Under the pieces are notes generated by a model. It had not been told where the DNA came from. It saw only the letters and a list, made by a program, of their open reading frames with translations, and did not search any database. Shown in pieces: positions 31,723 to 40,500 of a stretch of 64,000 bases of DNA (within the stretch, counting starts at the first letter, position 1; every line of letters starts with the position of its first letter). Source of the stretch: Paenibacillus sp. MZ04-78.2 (GTDB taxonomy: Bacteria; Bacillota; Bacilli; Paenibacillales; NBRC-103111); contig NZ_JANAVJ010000002.1 of assembly GCF_024213375.1 (NCBI RefSeq), positions 62,001 through 126,000 of the forward strand, in the 5' to 3' direction. The translations under genes were made by a program, and so were the position numbers.

Positions 31723-32828
31723 TTTCTTTTTACCGCAAATATTACAAAACGATCTTCGACATCGCTTTGCTGGTACTGACCGTGTACCTGTTCATGTTTG
31801 TCTTCAGTTACCTGTACCGCATTGCGACCCCGATCTTCCTGGCTTTTGTCATTTACATGATCATTGAGCCGTTCGCGCGCTTCCTGCACCGCAGAGGCAT
31901 CAAAAAGGCGATTGCGTCCGCGATTTCGACCATGATATTCGTGCTCGTCATCCTGGGCGCGATTACCGGCGCCGGGGTCATCTTCACGAGCCAGATCGTC
32001 AGCCTGAAAGACAAACTGCCCGAATACACCTCGGTGCTGACACGGGAAATCGCCAAGCAGACGGATACTCTGCAAGACCGCTTCGGCACGCTCCCGACGG
32101 AAGACATCGTGAATAAAGCGAAGGAATATTCGGCGGAAATCGCGAAAAAAGCGACCGAAATCGTCCGTTCGTTCCTGACCAGCACATTTACAGTTCTTAC
32201 GTCCTTTTCGGCTTTCTTGGTGAACTTCGTCATTGCGATCATTTTGGCCTATTTTCTAAGCATCGAAATCGAATCCTGGAAGCGGATCGCGGAGAAGAAG
32301 ACGCCCAACACGTTCAAGAAGGCGTTCCACTTCCTCCGCGAAAACGTGTTGATCGGCATCGTCACCTATATCAAGGCGCAGGCCAAGCTGATCGGCGTGA
32401 CGTTTGTCGTCATCTTCATTGCGCTGCTCGTCATGAATATCAAAAATGCGTTTTCCGTCGCGCTGCTGGCTGCCTTCTTCGACGTGCTGCCGCTGCTTGG
32501 CGTCTCGACGCTGTTCATTCCGTGGATTATTTACCTGTTCGTGGTCGGCCAAACGACGCTGGCCATCTGGCTCTCCGTCTTGCTCGCGGTCGTAATCTCC
32601 GTCAGGCAAATCCTGGAGCCGAAAATTACGGGCGATTCGCTCGGGGTTTCCGCTTTTACGATGCTTTCCTTCATGATGGTGTCGCTGTCTCTGTTCGGCG
32701 TGTCCGGACTGATTTTGTCGCCGATTCTCATCATCCTGATCAAAGCGCTGTACGAGCAAGGCTATTTGAAAAAATGGATCCGCATGCCGGCGGAGGAGTA
32801 TGAGCCGCAGCTTCCGAAGAGCAAATAG
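31719..32828 (+). CDS. AI-2E family transporter (YdbI/TqsA-like), 369 aa
   Basis: Seven to eight membrane helices in the AI-2E (PF01594) arrangement. The amino half has paired helices LVLTVYLFMFVFSYLYRI and TPIFLAFVIYMIIEPF, a family trait being that proline-rich pair followed by RRGIKKAIASAIS. The carboxy half contains FDVLPLLGVSTLFIPWIIYLFVVG and RQILEPKITGDSLGVSAFTMLSFMMVSLSLFGVSG, the family signature region. Homologues include Na+/H+ antiporters and a putative AI-2 exporter; the substrate here is open. Its start overlaps the stop of the broken HxlR-type gene (ATGA), with GAGGTGA as binding site. A terminator follows at 32859. Confidence 0.9.
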   Translation: MISFYRKYYKTIFDIALLVLTVYLFMFVFSYLYRIATPIFLAFVIYMIIEPFARFLHRRGIKKAIASAISTMIFVLVILGAITGAGVIFTSQIVSLKDKLPEYTSVLTREIAKQTDTLQDRFGTLPTEDIVNKAKEYSAEIAKKATEIVRSFLTSTFTVLTSFSAFLVNFVIAIILAYFLSIEIESWKRIAEKKTPNTFKKAFHFLRENVLIGIVTYIKAQAKLIGVTFVVIFIALLVMNIKNAFSVALLAAFFDVLPLLGVSTLFIPWIIYLFVVGQTTLAIWLSVLLAVVISVRQILEPKITGDSLGVSAFTMLSFMMVSLSLFGVSGLILSPILIILIKALYEQGYLKKWIRMPAEEYEPQLPKSK

Positions 32829-32858
32829 CGTTCCTTGACAGACTCTATTGGGAGAAGA

Positions 32859-32884
32859 AAAGAGCTGCCTGCGGGCAGCTCTTT
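32859..32884. terminator. bidirectional terminator
   Basis: Perfect 11-bp arms AAAGAGCTGCC/GGCAGCTCTTT with a tight 4-nt loop; sits between convergent genes. Confidence 0.8.
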
Positions 32885-32893
32885 GCGTATTTA

Positions 32894-33130
32894 TCAGGTG
32901 GCGCCGTATTTGCGCTCCGCCCGGTCGGTGAACCAGTTCATGAGCAGCATCGTAACGGCGATATCGTCCAGCGGAATGAATGGCAGCGCATCGGGCATAA
33001 CCCAATACACGAGCGCAGGGACGAAAAACAGCAGCTTTTCCCTTATCGGCACTTTGGGCGAGCGCAGCAGCGGGATAATTCGGCGGAAAACATGACCCCA
33101 ATGCCGCAGCGACCACAATCGACTCCACAT
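32894..33130 (-). CDS. DUF1232 (YkvA-type) small membrane protein
   Basis: 78 residues. The conserved DUF1232 core is IPLLRSPKVPIREKLLFFVPALVYWVMPDALPFIPLDDIAV: a basic, Pro-containing segment, one hydrophobic stretch with the Y-x-x-x-P-D-x-x-P motif, and an acidic pair. The start at 33130 follows AAAGGGG at 10 nt; the frame runs to 33256 without signals. The role of this widespread family is unknown. Confidence 0.85.
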   Translation of the reverse strand: MWSRLWSLRHWGHVFRRIIPLLRSPKVPIREKLLFFVPALVYWVMPDALPFIPLDDIAVTMLLMNWFTDRAERKYGAT

Positions 33131-33230
33131 GACGAATCGTCCCCTTTCTTGTACGAATGGCCTCTCTTTAGTATACACCATCTTTCGGCAATCTCGAAAC
33201 GATCCGACAAATTTCGACAATTTCAACCCA

Positions 33231-33259
33231 TTTACAGCTTTTCCTCCATCCCGCATAAT
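33231..33259 (+). promoter_or_regulatory. sigma-A promoter of DJ-1/PfpI gene
   Basis: TTTACA (33231-33236), 17-bp spacer, CATAAT (33254-33259). Confidence 0.75.
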
Positions 33260-33297
33260 GATAAATGACGTTCCAACCTTTACAAAGGAGTGATTCC

Positions 33298-33855
33298 ATG
33301 TCTAAGAAAGTACTTGTGCTGACAGGTGACGCGGTTGAAGTATTGGAGGTGTATTACCCGTACTATCGGCTGTTGGAGGAAGGGTACGAAGCGGTTATTG
33401 CCTCGCCGACGAAAAAGATGCTTCACACCGTCGTACACGATTTCGTCGAAGGTTGGGAGACCTATACAGAGAAACTCGGTCACCGGCTTCCGTCTCATAT
33501 TGCCTTTGCGGAGGTGGACCCGTCCGAATATGACGCATTGATCATTCCGGGCGGCAGAGCGCCGGAATACATCCGTTCCGACGTCAACGTCCCTCGCCTC
33601 ATCGGTCATTTTCTGGAAGCGGACAAGCCTGTCGGGGCCATATGCCATGCGGCCCAAGTGTTCGTCTCGCTGCCCGACTACAGCTATTTCCAAGGCCGCA
33701 CCATGACCGCGTATACGGCTTGCCGCCCCGATATCGAGCGCCTCGGCGCCACCTATGGCCCGGACACGCTTCATGTGGACGGCAAGCTCGTCACCGGACA
33801 CGCCTGGCCCGATCTACCGGGCTTTATGCGCGAATTTTTGAAGCTTTTGAAATAA
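33298..33855 (+). CDS. DJ-1/PfpI family protein
   Basis: 185 residues of the class I glutamine amidotransferase-like fold. Start ATG 33298 with AAAGGAG at 7 nt. The nucleophile elbow is GAICHAAQVFV (Cys at about 104) and the conserved Glu is in VLTGDAVEVLEVYYP (E-V-Y position). IIPGGRAPEYIR and VTGHAWPDLPGFMREFL are family blocks. Members act as deglycases, general stress chaperones or intracellular peptidases (YraA/YfkM in Bacillus are close by size). Monocistronic between a good promoter and a strong terminator. Confidence 0.92.
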   Translation: MSKKVLVLTGDAVEVLEVYYPYYRLLEEGYEAVIASPTKKMLHTVVHDFVEGWETYTEKLGHRLPSHIAFAEVDPSEYDALIIPGGRAPEYIRSDVNVPRLIGHFLEADKPVGAICHAAQVFVSLPDYSYFQGRTMTAYTACRPDIERLGATYGPDTLHVDGKLVTGHAWPDLPGFMREFLKLLK

Positions 33856-33861
33856 ACGGAA

Positions 33862-33913
33862 AAGAAGTGCTTCCGCCTCGGGCCTATCCTTCGACGGAAG
33901 CACTTCTTTTTTT
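33862..33913 (+). terminator. terminator after DJ-1/PfpI gene
   Basis: Perfect 14-bp arms AAGAAGTGCTTCCG/CGGAAGCACTTCTT, 19-nt loop, T-run. The minus-strand neighbour ends 19 bp later. Confidence 0.9.
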
Positions 33914-33931
33914 ACGACGCCGGGGCCGCAG

Positions 33932-35137
33932 CTACAGCTTCAATCCTTCCAGCATGATGCCGATCGCCTCGTCGTACATTTGCGGGAACTGTTCGATCGG
34001 AAGAGGGTTGATGCCGATTCCCGCTTCGATAGTGAACCCCAGGCGGCCGAACTCCTGAATGAACCAATCTTTATACCCGGCATCGCTGCCGGCCAGCTTG
34101 ACGGCCCGGTACCCGCTGCTCGCCTTCGCCAGCCGGCGTGCCGCCTCTTCAGCCTCCGGCGGCTCCTGCCCCCGGTAGTTCCAATAAATTTCCCTGCCCT
34201 GCGTATGAAACGCCATCACCAGGCGAAACGAATGCCCGCGAGTGAACGCCTCCATCGCCTGCGCTTCCGGCTCGGACAGCGGCGCAGGCCCTGCGTAGTC
34301 CCGCGGACCCGGACCGGGCACTTCCCGCCTGTCGCGCTCCGCCTCCCAATGGGCCGGAAACTGGTCGTTCAGATCGACGCCGCGGATATTCGCTTTCCAG
34401 CGGGAGAACTGCTGCGAATCGTAATTCCAGCGGAGCAGCTCTTTATAATAAGGATGCCCCGGCGTTACCCCTTGCTGCACAAGCTCCACGCCGTCCGGAT
34501 TGACCATGGGCACGACCCACAGCGAGGTTTGCTCGTACAGCGCGGTCATATCCCGGTTGCGCAGCGGCTTCCTTCCGGCATAGGCCGCTGCATATTCCTC
34601 GATAAATTTCATCAGCAGCAGCGACGTCACCCATTCGTTCGCATGAAACGCCCCGTTATAATGTACTTCCCGCGGGCCAGTGCCGATCCGTACCGCCGGA
34701 ATATCTTTTCCGAGCACGGATTGACCGATGACCGTCATTTCCAGAAATGGATACGCTTCCAGCAGCCGGTCCAAATGGTCCATGAGCTCCGCATAACCGT
34801 ACTCCACGTCCGTTTCGACAATCGTCAAGCCTTTGCTTACGGGAAGCACGATGGTTTGTCCGATCCGCAGACGGCGCGGGTCCGCATCGGGGTTGGCCGA
34901 CTGGAGCTCCGCCAACGAAATATTGAACCGCTGAGCCAGATCCCACAGCGTGTCCCCCGCTTGAATGACGTAGCGGCTCGTCGTTCTTACGGGAATGTGG
35001 ACGACTTGGCCGGGATACAAATAGCTATGCTCTTTTAAATGCGGATTCGCCCCATAAAGCGCCGTCACGTTCATACCGTACCGTCGTGCGACCCGATGGA
35101 GCGTATCTCCGCGTCTGACGACGTAAGGAAATGTCAT
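33932..35137 (-). CDS. LysM-M14 gamma-D-glutamyl-L-diamino acid endopeptidase (ENP1/YqgT-like)
   Basis: 401 residues: two LysM domains (VVRRGDTLHRVARRYGMNVTALYG, and VIQAGDTLWDLAQRFNISLAELQS), then an M14 zinc carboxypeptidase domain from about residue 105. Zinc ligands are HANEW (His-x-x-Glu) and the later His of MAFHTQGREIYW; the general base is the Glu of FTIEAGIGI. This order is that of endopeptidase I from Lysinibacillus sphaericus and YqgT, which cut the D-Glu to diaminopimelate bond of peptidoglycan stem peptides. There is no signal peptide, as in YqgT, so it may act in the mother cell or on recycled muropeptides. Start: ATG 35137 after GAGGAGGG. It lies 69 bp downstream of the glutamate racemase gene. 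Confidence 0.92.
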   Translation of the reverse strand: MTFPYVVRRGDTLHRVARRYGMNVTALYGANPHLKEHSYLYPGQVVHIPVRTTSRYVIQAGDTLWDLAQRFNISLAELQSANPDADPRRLRIGQTIVLPVSKGLTIVETDVEYGYAELMDHLDRLLEAYPFLEMTVIGQSVLGKDIPAVRIGTGPREVHYNGAFHANEWVTSLLLMKFIEEYAAAYAGRKPLRNRDMTALYEQTSLWVVPMVNPDGVELVQQGVTPGHPYYKELLRWNYDSQQFSRWKANIRGVDLNDQFPAHWEAERDRREVPGPGPRDYAGPAPLSEPEAQAMEAFTRGHSFRLVMAFHTQGREIYWNYRGQEPPEAEEAARRLAKASSGYRAVKLAGSDAGYKDWFIQEFGRLGFTIEAGIGINPLPIEQFPQMYDEAIGIMLEGLKL

Positions 35138-35206
35138 CCGACAGCCCTCCTCAGCTCACTGCCCGGACGCGAAGGCCCGGGGTTCGCTAATGCATATGCC
35201 GGAGAG

Positions 35207-36016
35207 CTATATAATATTCGGAACCTGCCAGACGACGGGCGTCACCTTGATTTGCTCGTTCAGCCATCCTTGCGCAATCATCTTGAACATCCAGGGATCT
35301 CCGCTGCAAAAAAATTGATGAACCGGCAGCTTATTGGAGGTCGCCAGCATTCCTTTGTGATACAGGATGGTGCTGATTTCCCGCGCGGTCTCCTCCGCCG
35401 AATTAATCAAAGCAACATCCGGTCCCATGACCGAAGCAATCGTATCCGTAAGGAACGGGTAATGCGTACACCCGAGAATCAGGCAATCCATCGGGGATTC
35501 CTTCAGCTCGCTAAGCGATTCCTCGATGACCTGCCGGGTTTGTTCACCGTGGAATACGCCCTTCTCGACCAAAGGTACGAACAAAGGACAGGCCTGGCTC
35601 ACGACTTCAATGTGAGGGGAAATTTGACGCAGCGCCGTTTCGTAAGCATTGCTTTGGATCGTTCCGATCGTTCCGATGACGCCGATCTTTTGGTTGCGGG
35701 TCATTTTAATCGCTGCCCGGGCTCCGGGATGAATGACGCCCACCACGGGAACAGCCAATCTCGCGCGAATCTCCTCCAAGGCAACGGCCGTTGCCGTATT
35801 GCAGGCGATGACTACCATTTTGGGGTGAAACTGAAGCAAGTAATCGACGATCTGTTGCGTGAAGCGAGCAATCTCCTCGGCCGGCCTCGGTCCGTAAGGC
35901 GTCCGGGCGGTATCTCCGAAATAAACGATTTTCTCCTGCGGGAGTTGGCGCATGACCTCTTTGACGACCGTCAATCCACCGACTCCTGAATCCAATATGG
36001 CTATCGCTTGCTGCAC
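35207..36016 (-). CDS. racE: glutamate racemase
   Basis: 269 residues; makes D-glutamate for peptidoglycan. Amino end IAILDSGVGGLTVVKEV is the family start. The two catalytic cysteines are in VVIACNTATAVALEEI (about Cys73) and LILGCTHYPFLTD (about Cys184), with the conserved YFGDTARTPYGPR substrate loop. GTG start at 36016 with AAAGGAAG at 9 nt. Bacillus names this gene racE or murI. Adjacent to a D-glutamyl endopeptidase gene on the same strand, which makes a coherent D-Glu link. Confidence 0.96.
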   Translation of the reverse strand: MQQAIAILDSGVGGLTVVKEVMRQLPQEKIVYFGDTARTPYGPRPAEEIARFTQQIVDYLLQFHPKMVVIACNTATAVALEEIRARLAVPVVGVIHPGARAAIKMTRNQKIGVIGTIGTIQSNAYETALRQISPHIEVVSQACPLFVPLVEKGVFHGEQTRQVIEESLSELKESPMDCLILGCTHYPFLTDTIASVMGPDVALINSAEETAREISTILYHKGMLATSNKLPVHQFFCSGDPWMFKMIAQGWLNEQIKVTPVVWQVPNII

Positions 36017-36141
36017 GGTTATTCGCTTCCTTTATGTTGGTCTGTTCACTTCTAGGTTTATGGTATGTAGAGCGAAAAGGAAAGGTGTCCGTTTCGGCTT
36101 ATTCTGCCGTTCGGATCATTTTATCTTAACAGACCCCGGCC

Positions 36142-36168
36142 AAAAATAAAACCCGCCCTGAGGCGGGT
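36142..36168 (-). terminator. terminator after deacetylase gene
   Basis: AACCCGCC/GGCGGGT arms with a 4-nt loop; on the minus strand a T-rich run follows. Confidence 0.8.
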
Positions 36169-36200
36169 CGCGGCCCAAAACGGAGTGTGCCGGACGAAAA

Positions 36201-37274
36201 TTACTTCGGAGGCTCGATATCGCTTAACAGCGCAAACTCGTAGCCTGCTTTTTTGACGGCTTTGACGATTTTATCCAGCGCCTGAATGTTTTCCGGCGAA
36301 CCTTGATGCATTAAAATAATGTTGCCGTCATGCAAATTGTTCATAATGTCGTTGTAGGGGTCTTCCGCGCCGTTCTTGCGTGGCTCCCAGTCGCGCATGG
36401 CCGTAGACCAGAAGACGGACGTGTACCCCATATCGGATACCATTTTCAATAAGTGCATATTATAGCGGCCGTACGGAAAACGAAAATACGGCTGGATGTC
36501 CTTCCCGATCACATCTTTATAAAGCTTCTCGTAATCTTCGATTTCTTTGCGCACCTGCTCGTCGGTTTGCGTATTCATATCCGTATGCGTCATCGTATGG
36601 TTGGCGATCAGATGCCCGTCGGCCACGAGCGTCCTGATGAAATCGGGATTTTTCTTGACGTTGTACCCCGCGATAAAAAAGTTCGCCTTCACCTTGTTGT
36701 CCTTCAGCGACTTGACCAACGTATCGATATCTCCGAGCGGACCGCCGGTATCGATGGTCAAATATACTTTTTTTCCGGTCCCGACCCAAAGCGCCTTCAT
36801 GTCTTTCGTGTAGCTTTTCGTCTCCGCCGGGAAATTCGGGACCTGGCCCTTGGACTTCTTCATGTAATACCACGAGAGCGTCTTGCGGTCTCCGGTCTTT
36901 GCGGCCGGATTTTTCGATCCGGATGCGCCCGCTTTGCCGTTATCGTTGACAGCTCCTGTCGCGCCAGACGGCTGGCCTTGCTTGTCGGCAGACTCGGACG
37001 GGCTCAGTTTGTCCTTCGTCGCTTTCGTTTCCTTCTCCGCTTTCGCGTCCTTGGCTGACTCCGAGTTGGCGGAGGTTGCCGGCGGGGCCGGGACAACCGA
37101 AGAATCGCCCGTCGAGGCGGATGACTTCTTGGATTCAACCGGCTTCGGTGTTTCGGCCGATTTCGGCGACTCCGTTGGCGTGGACGGCTCGGCGGCGCGC
37201 TCATTGCTGCAAGCTGCAAGCATGAGAGACAATGCCGCAGCAAGCATCCAGGTCGCCTTTGTTTTGTTGTTCAT
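36201..37274 (-). CDS. polysaccharide deacetylase lipoprotein
   Basis: 357 residues. Start at 37274 follows GGGGA at 7 nt; the lipoprotein signal WMLAAALSLMLAAC places the lipid-bearing Cys at about residue 19. Residues 20-120 are a Ser/Lys/Glu/Pro spacer that would span the wall. The NodB-homology domain follows: motif 1 is VYLTIDTGGPLGD, motif 2 is LIANHTMTHTDMN, motif 3 is YFRFPYGRYN, and the closing motif is NIILMHQGS. Motif 1 departs from the usual T-F-D-D: the catalytic first Asp is kept but the second, metal-binding Asp is Thr (Asn in PdaA). So it is a wall or exopolysaccharide amidase/deacetylase with changed metal site, related to PdaA-type enzymes. Confidence 0.9.
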   Translation of the reverse strand: MNNKTKATWMLAAALSLMLAACSNERAAEPSTPTESPKSAETPKPVESKKSSASTGDSSVVPAPPATSANSESAKDAKAEKETKATKDKLSPSESADKQGQPSGATGAVNDNGKAGASGSKNPAAKTGDRKTLSWYYMKKSKGQVPNFPAETKSYTKDMKALWVGTGKKVYLTIDTGGPLGDIDTLVKSLKDNKVKANFFIAGYNVKKNPDFIRTLVADGHLIANHTMTHTDMNTQTDEQVRKEIEDYEKLYKDVIGKDIQPYFRFPYGRYNMHLLKMVSDMGYTSVFWSTAMRDWEPRKNGAEDPYNDIMNNLHDGNIILMHQGSPENIQALDKIVKAVKKAGYEFALLSDIEPPK

Positions 37275-37434
37275 CGCTGTTCCCCATTTCGTTGATCGTG
37301 GAGTCATTTGGTACGGTCGAAAATCCATTGCTCGAACACGAATAATTGTTCGTATATATTTTACCAAACGGCGTATCATGTGGCAAACCGACGGTAATAT
37401 CGCTAGGCCATTCATGCAAAACATACAAAGAAAA

Positions 37435-37461
37435 GACCTCCGCGGAGGAACCGCAGAGGTC
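37435..37461 (-). terminator. terminator after bacillopeptidase F gene
   Basis: GACCTC/GAGGTC with inner GCGG/CCGC; T4-C-T3 follows on the minus strand. Confidence 0.85.
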
Positions 37462-37515
37462 ATTCGAACTTTCAACTGGTACGCATCGCATAGGCCAAAA
37501 TGAAGCAGCCTCGGC

Positions 37516-40500
37516 TTACTTGATCGTAATTTTATGCACCGCCGTATGTTGAGCCCCTTTATTATCGGTAACGGTCAGCTGCACCGTATAAGTTCCAGCA
37601 GTAGTAAAACGGTGCCTCGCTTTGACGCCGGTGGCCGTTCCGCCGTCGCCGAACCGCCATTCGTAACGGACGATTTTCCCATCCGTATCACGGGAGGAAG
37701 AGCCGTTAAACGTAATCTGCTGCTGCTTCTTTGCCGTATCCGGCGCAGAGATTGCCGCAACAGGCGATACATTGGCCGGAGGCTGGGTACCGGTTACGTA
37801 CACTTGGCCGGGCGCTTCGAACTCCGCTTGGTTGCCCGCCCGATCCCAGACGCGAACAACGACGACTCCGCCGTTAAGCCCTAAGGTCGACGGTGTCTGA
37901 TAAGTTCCCTCGTAGTGTCCCGGTCTCGTTTCCGTCAACGGAATCTCGTTTCGCGCCATGCTGCTCAGCAGAAGCGGCACTTCGACGCGGAAAGAGGCAT
38001 TCAGGCCGGGCGCGCTGTCGAAGGAGACGTGAAGCGGCTCTCCTGCCTTAAGACGAACATCGGCCGCAGGCGAGAGATTATTGATTTTCGGCAAGGACAG
38101 ATCGACGTACACGGCACGAGTAACCGTCGTTTCATTGTCGGCAAGGTCTTTTGCCGTCACCGTAACAAGGTTCTTGCCCGGATTGATCAAAATGCGGTGA
38201 GCGAAGGTCCTGTCGCTGCCAATCTCGGCCCGCTGCCCGTTCACCGTCAGCGTACCGAGGAATTCGTCGCGGACCGTCCCGGTCACATGGAGCGCCTCAC
38301 TATTGGTTCTTGCTCCCTCCAGCGGAGAGATAACGACCAGTTCCGGCGGCGTTTGGTCCAGTGTGACGGTGACGGGCTCCGAACGGTCTGTCGCCTTGCC
38401 GCTTACGAGCGCTTCGGCGCTCAACAGGTTCGGTCCCGGCTTCAACTGCGCGGTCAAGCTGAACTGTCCGTTCTGCACGGCAGCGGTTCCGGCCAATTCC
38501 GTTCCGTTGTATAACCGGACGGTCGCCCCGTTCGCCGGGGAAGTTCCGTTGACGGCAATCGTCGGCTGCTTCGTATAGAAATCATCGGCCGGCGACGTAA
38601 TGACGGGAGCGTTCACCGGATAGCGAACGATGGCACGGATCATGTAGTTCCCATCTTTTTTGGGGGTAGCACTCCACACGCCCCTGACGCGCTGCCAGCT
38701 GCGCAGTGCATTTTTCCCGTTCTCGTCGGTTCCAAGTCCCGGAGAATTCGGATTGGCGGCAGGCTGGATATAGACGACATAGAAGTCGCCCTGTACGGTC
38801 ACGGGTTCGGCCAAGTCCATCGTCGTCCATTGATTGTTGCGAAGCGCGGTGCCATCGAACGGCCCGGCAAGCAGACGTCCGGGAGCTCCTCCCTTGCCAG
38901 AAGCGTCGTAAATCGCGTATTGGAACGCCGTCCCGCCCGGCTTCGGCCATTCCGTGTTCCAGAAGCGGAGCGATACGCCTGTCACTTGCGCGGCACCGGA
39001 CTCCGGCGTCATCCGGACAGCCCAGGCATTGTCGGGCGCATTGAAAGCTCTGGCATTCTCGGGCGTGCCGTCGTCGTAGGCGATTTCACCGGGGAAGCCG
39101 ATGAAAGGCTTCAGAGCGACCGGAAGCTCCACGGCGCCTTTCGGTGTGACGGTTACCTTGGCGGTTTTGCTATAGTAATCCTTTGCCGCAACGGAGATCG
39201 TATAAGTGCCTTCCATCGCATCCAAATTAAACGCGCCATAGACGTTCGTCGTCACAGGAGCAATTCTGGGGTCTTCCAGAAGAAGCACGACCGCGCCCGC
39301 AATCGGCTGACCGGTACGCTCATCCGTCACGGCGCCGTTAATTTGCCCGTGAGGAATGGCTTCCAGATTGAAGTTGGCTTTGACATCGGTCCCGTCGGTA
39401 ATGGTGACAGATTGCGTCCGCGGATAATACCCGTAGGCTTCCGCCTTCAATGTAAATTTTCCGGCCACATGGTTCAAGCTGTAGCGTCCGGTAGAGGCAT
39501 CCGTTTTAACGGAACGGCCGGTCTCCAGCACGGTGACGGTTGCGCTCGCAGGCAAGCTTTCCGTTCCGATGCTGCCGTTGTTCACGGCCGGCTTGAACTC
39601 GCTCTTCTCGGTTCTGGTGATTTTGTAGAGCGGATTGCCATACTCGGGCTTCGGCTTTTGCAGATTCAGCTCGGGAGCCGTATTCGGCGTCTGCACGGTG
39701 GTAGTAACATTCAGTATTTGGAAATTGTCAATGTACCATCCGGCTTTCGATACGCTATTATCGCTCTTCAGCCTGAAGCGGATTTGCGCCTCTTTCCCGG
39801 TGTATTTGTCCAGATTGTAGGTAACGGGGCTCCACTGCTTTCCGTTCGTGCTATGCGAAAATTTGCCCAGCTCGGACCAAGTGTCTCCCCCGTTTGTGGA
39901 AATTTCCACATATCCGTAATCATAGCCGCTTTCGATCTCAAACCAGTGCTGGAACGTCAGCGTGGCATTCGTCACATTCGTCAGATTGATGGTCGGGGAA
40001 ACCAGCGAAGCATCCGCATTGTTCTCGTAGGTCCCGTCCAGATCGGTTCCCCATACGTTCGGCCTGGATACGGCTTCAGCCGGTCCGGGAGCAGTGGGCG
40101 CTCCCCGTCCCCATTCATCCTTGGCTCCGCCATGAGTCCATCCGTTATCGGTATTCGAATCGAAAGAGTCATGGAACAGGACGGTAGGACGGCGAACGGT
40201 TAGCGAGGCTTCGTTCGACTTGACGCTTTCATTGCCGCTGTAATCTTGGGCGGTGACGGTATAATAGTAGGTCGTATTCTCCACCGTATTCGTATCGGTA
40301 TACGTTGCCGAGGTTACCGTGCCGATGGCTTCATAGCCCGCGCCGGAGCGCGTGGAACGGTACACCTTATACTGCCTCAGATCTTCGTCGGCGGGCGGAG
40401 TCCAAGTCAGCGTGACATGGCCCACAGCGTCCGCCGAAGCGCTCAGGCTGCCGGGGGCTCCCGGGGCAGTACGATCCGGCGGCTGGATGGAAAGATCGTC

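Noticed and set aside
33980-35038. 352-codon plus-strand frame opposite the LysM-M14 gene
   Set aside because: Shadow; the minus strand has LysM and zinc motifs and a good binding site.
38830-40203. 457-codon plus-strand frame inside the bacillopeptidase F gene
   Set aside because: Antisense shadow of a GC-rich gene with conserved domains; Arg/Gly rich, no motif and no binding site.
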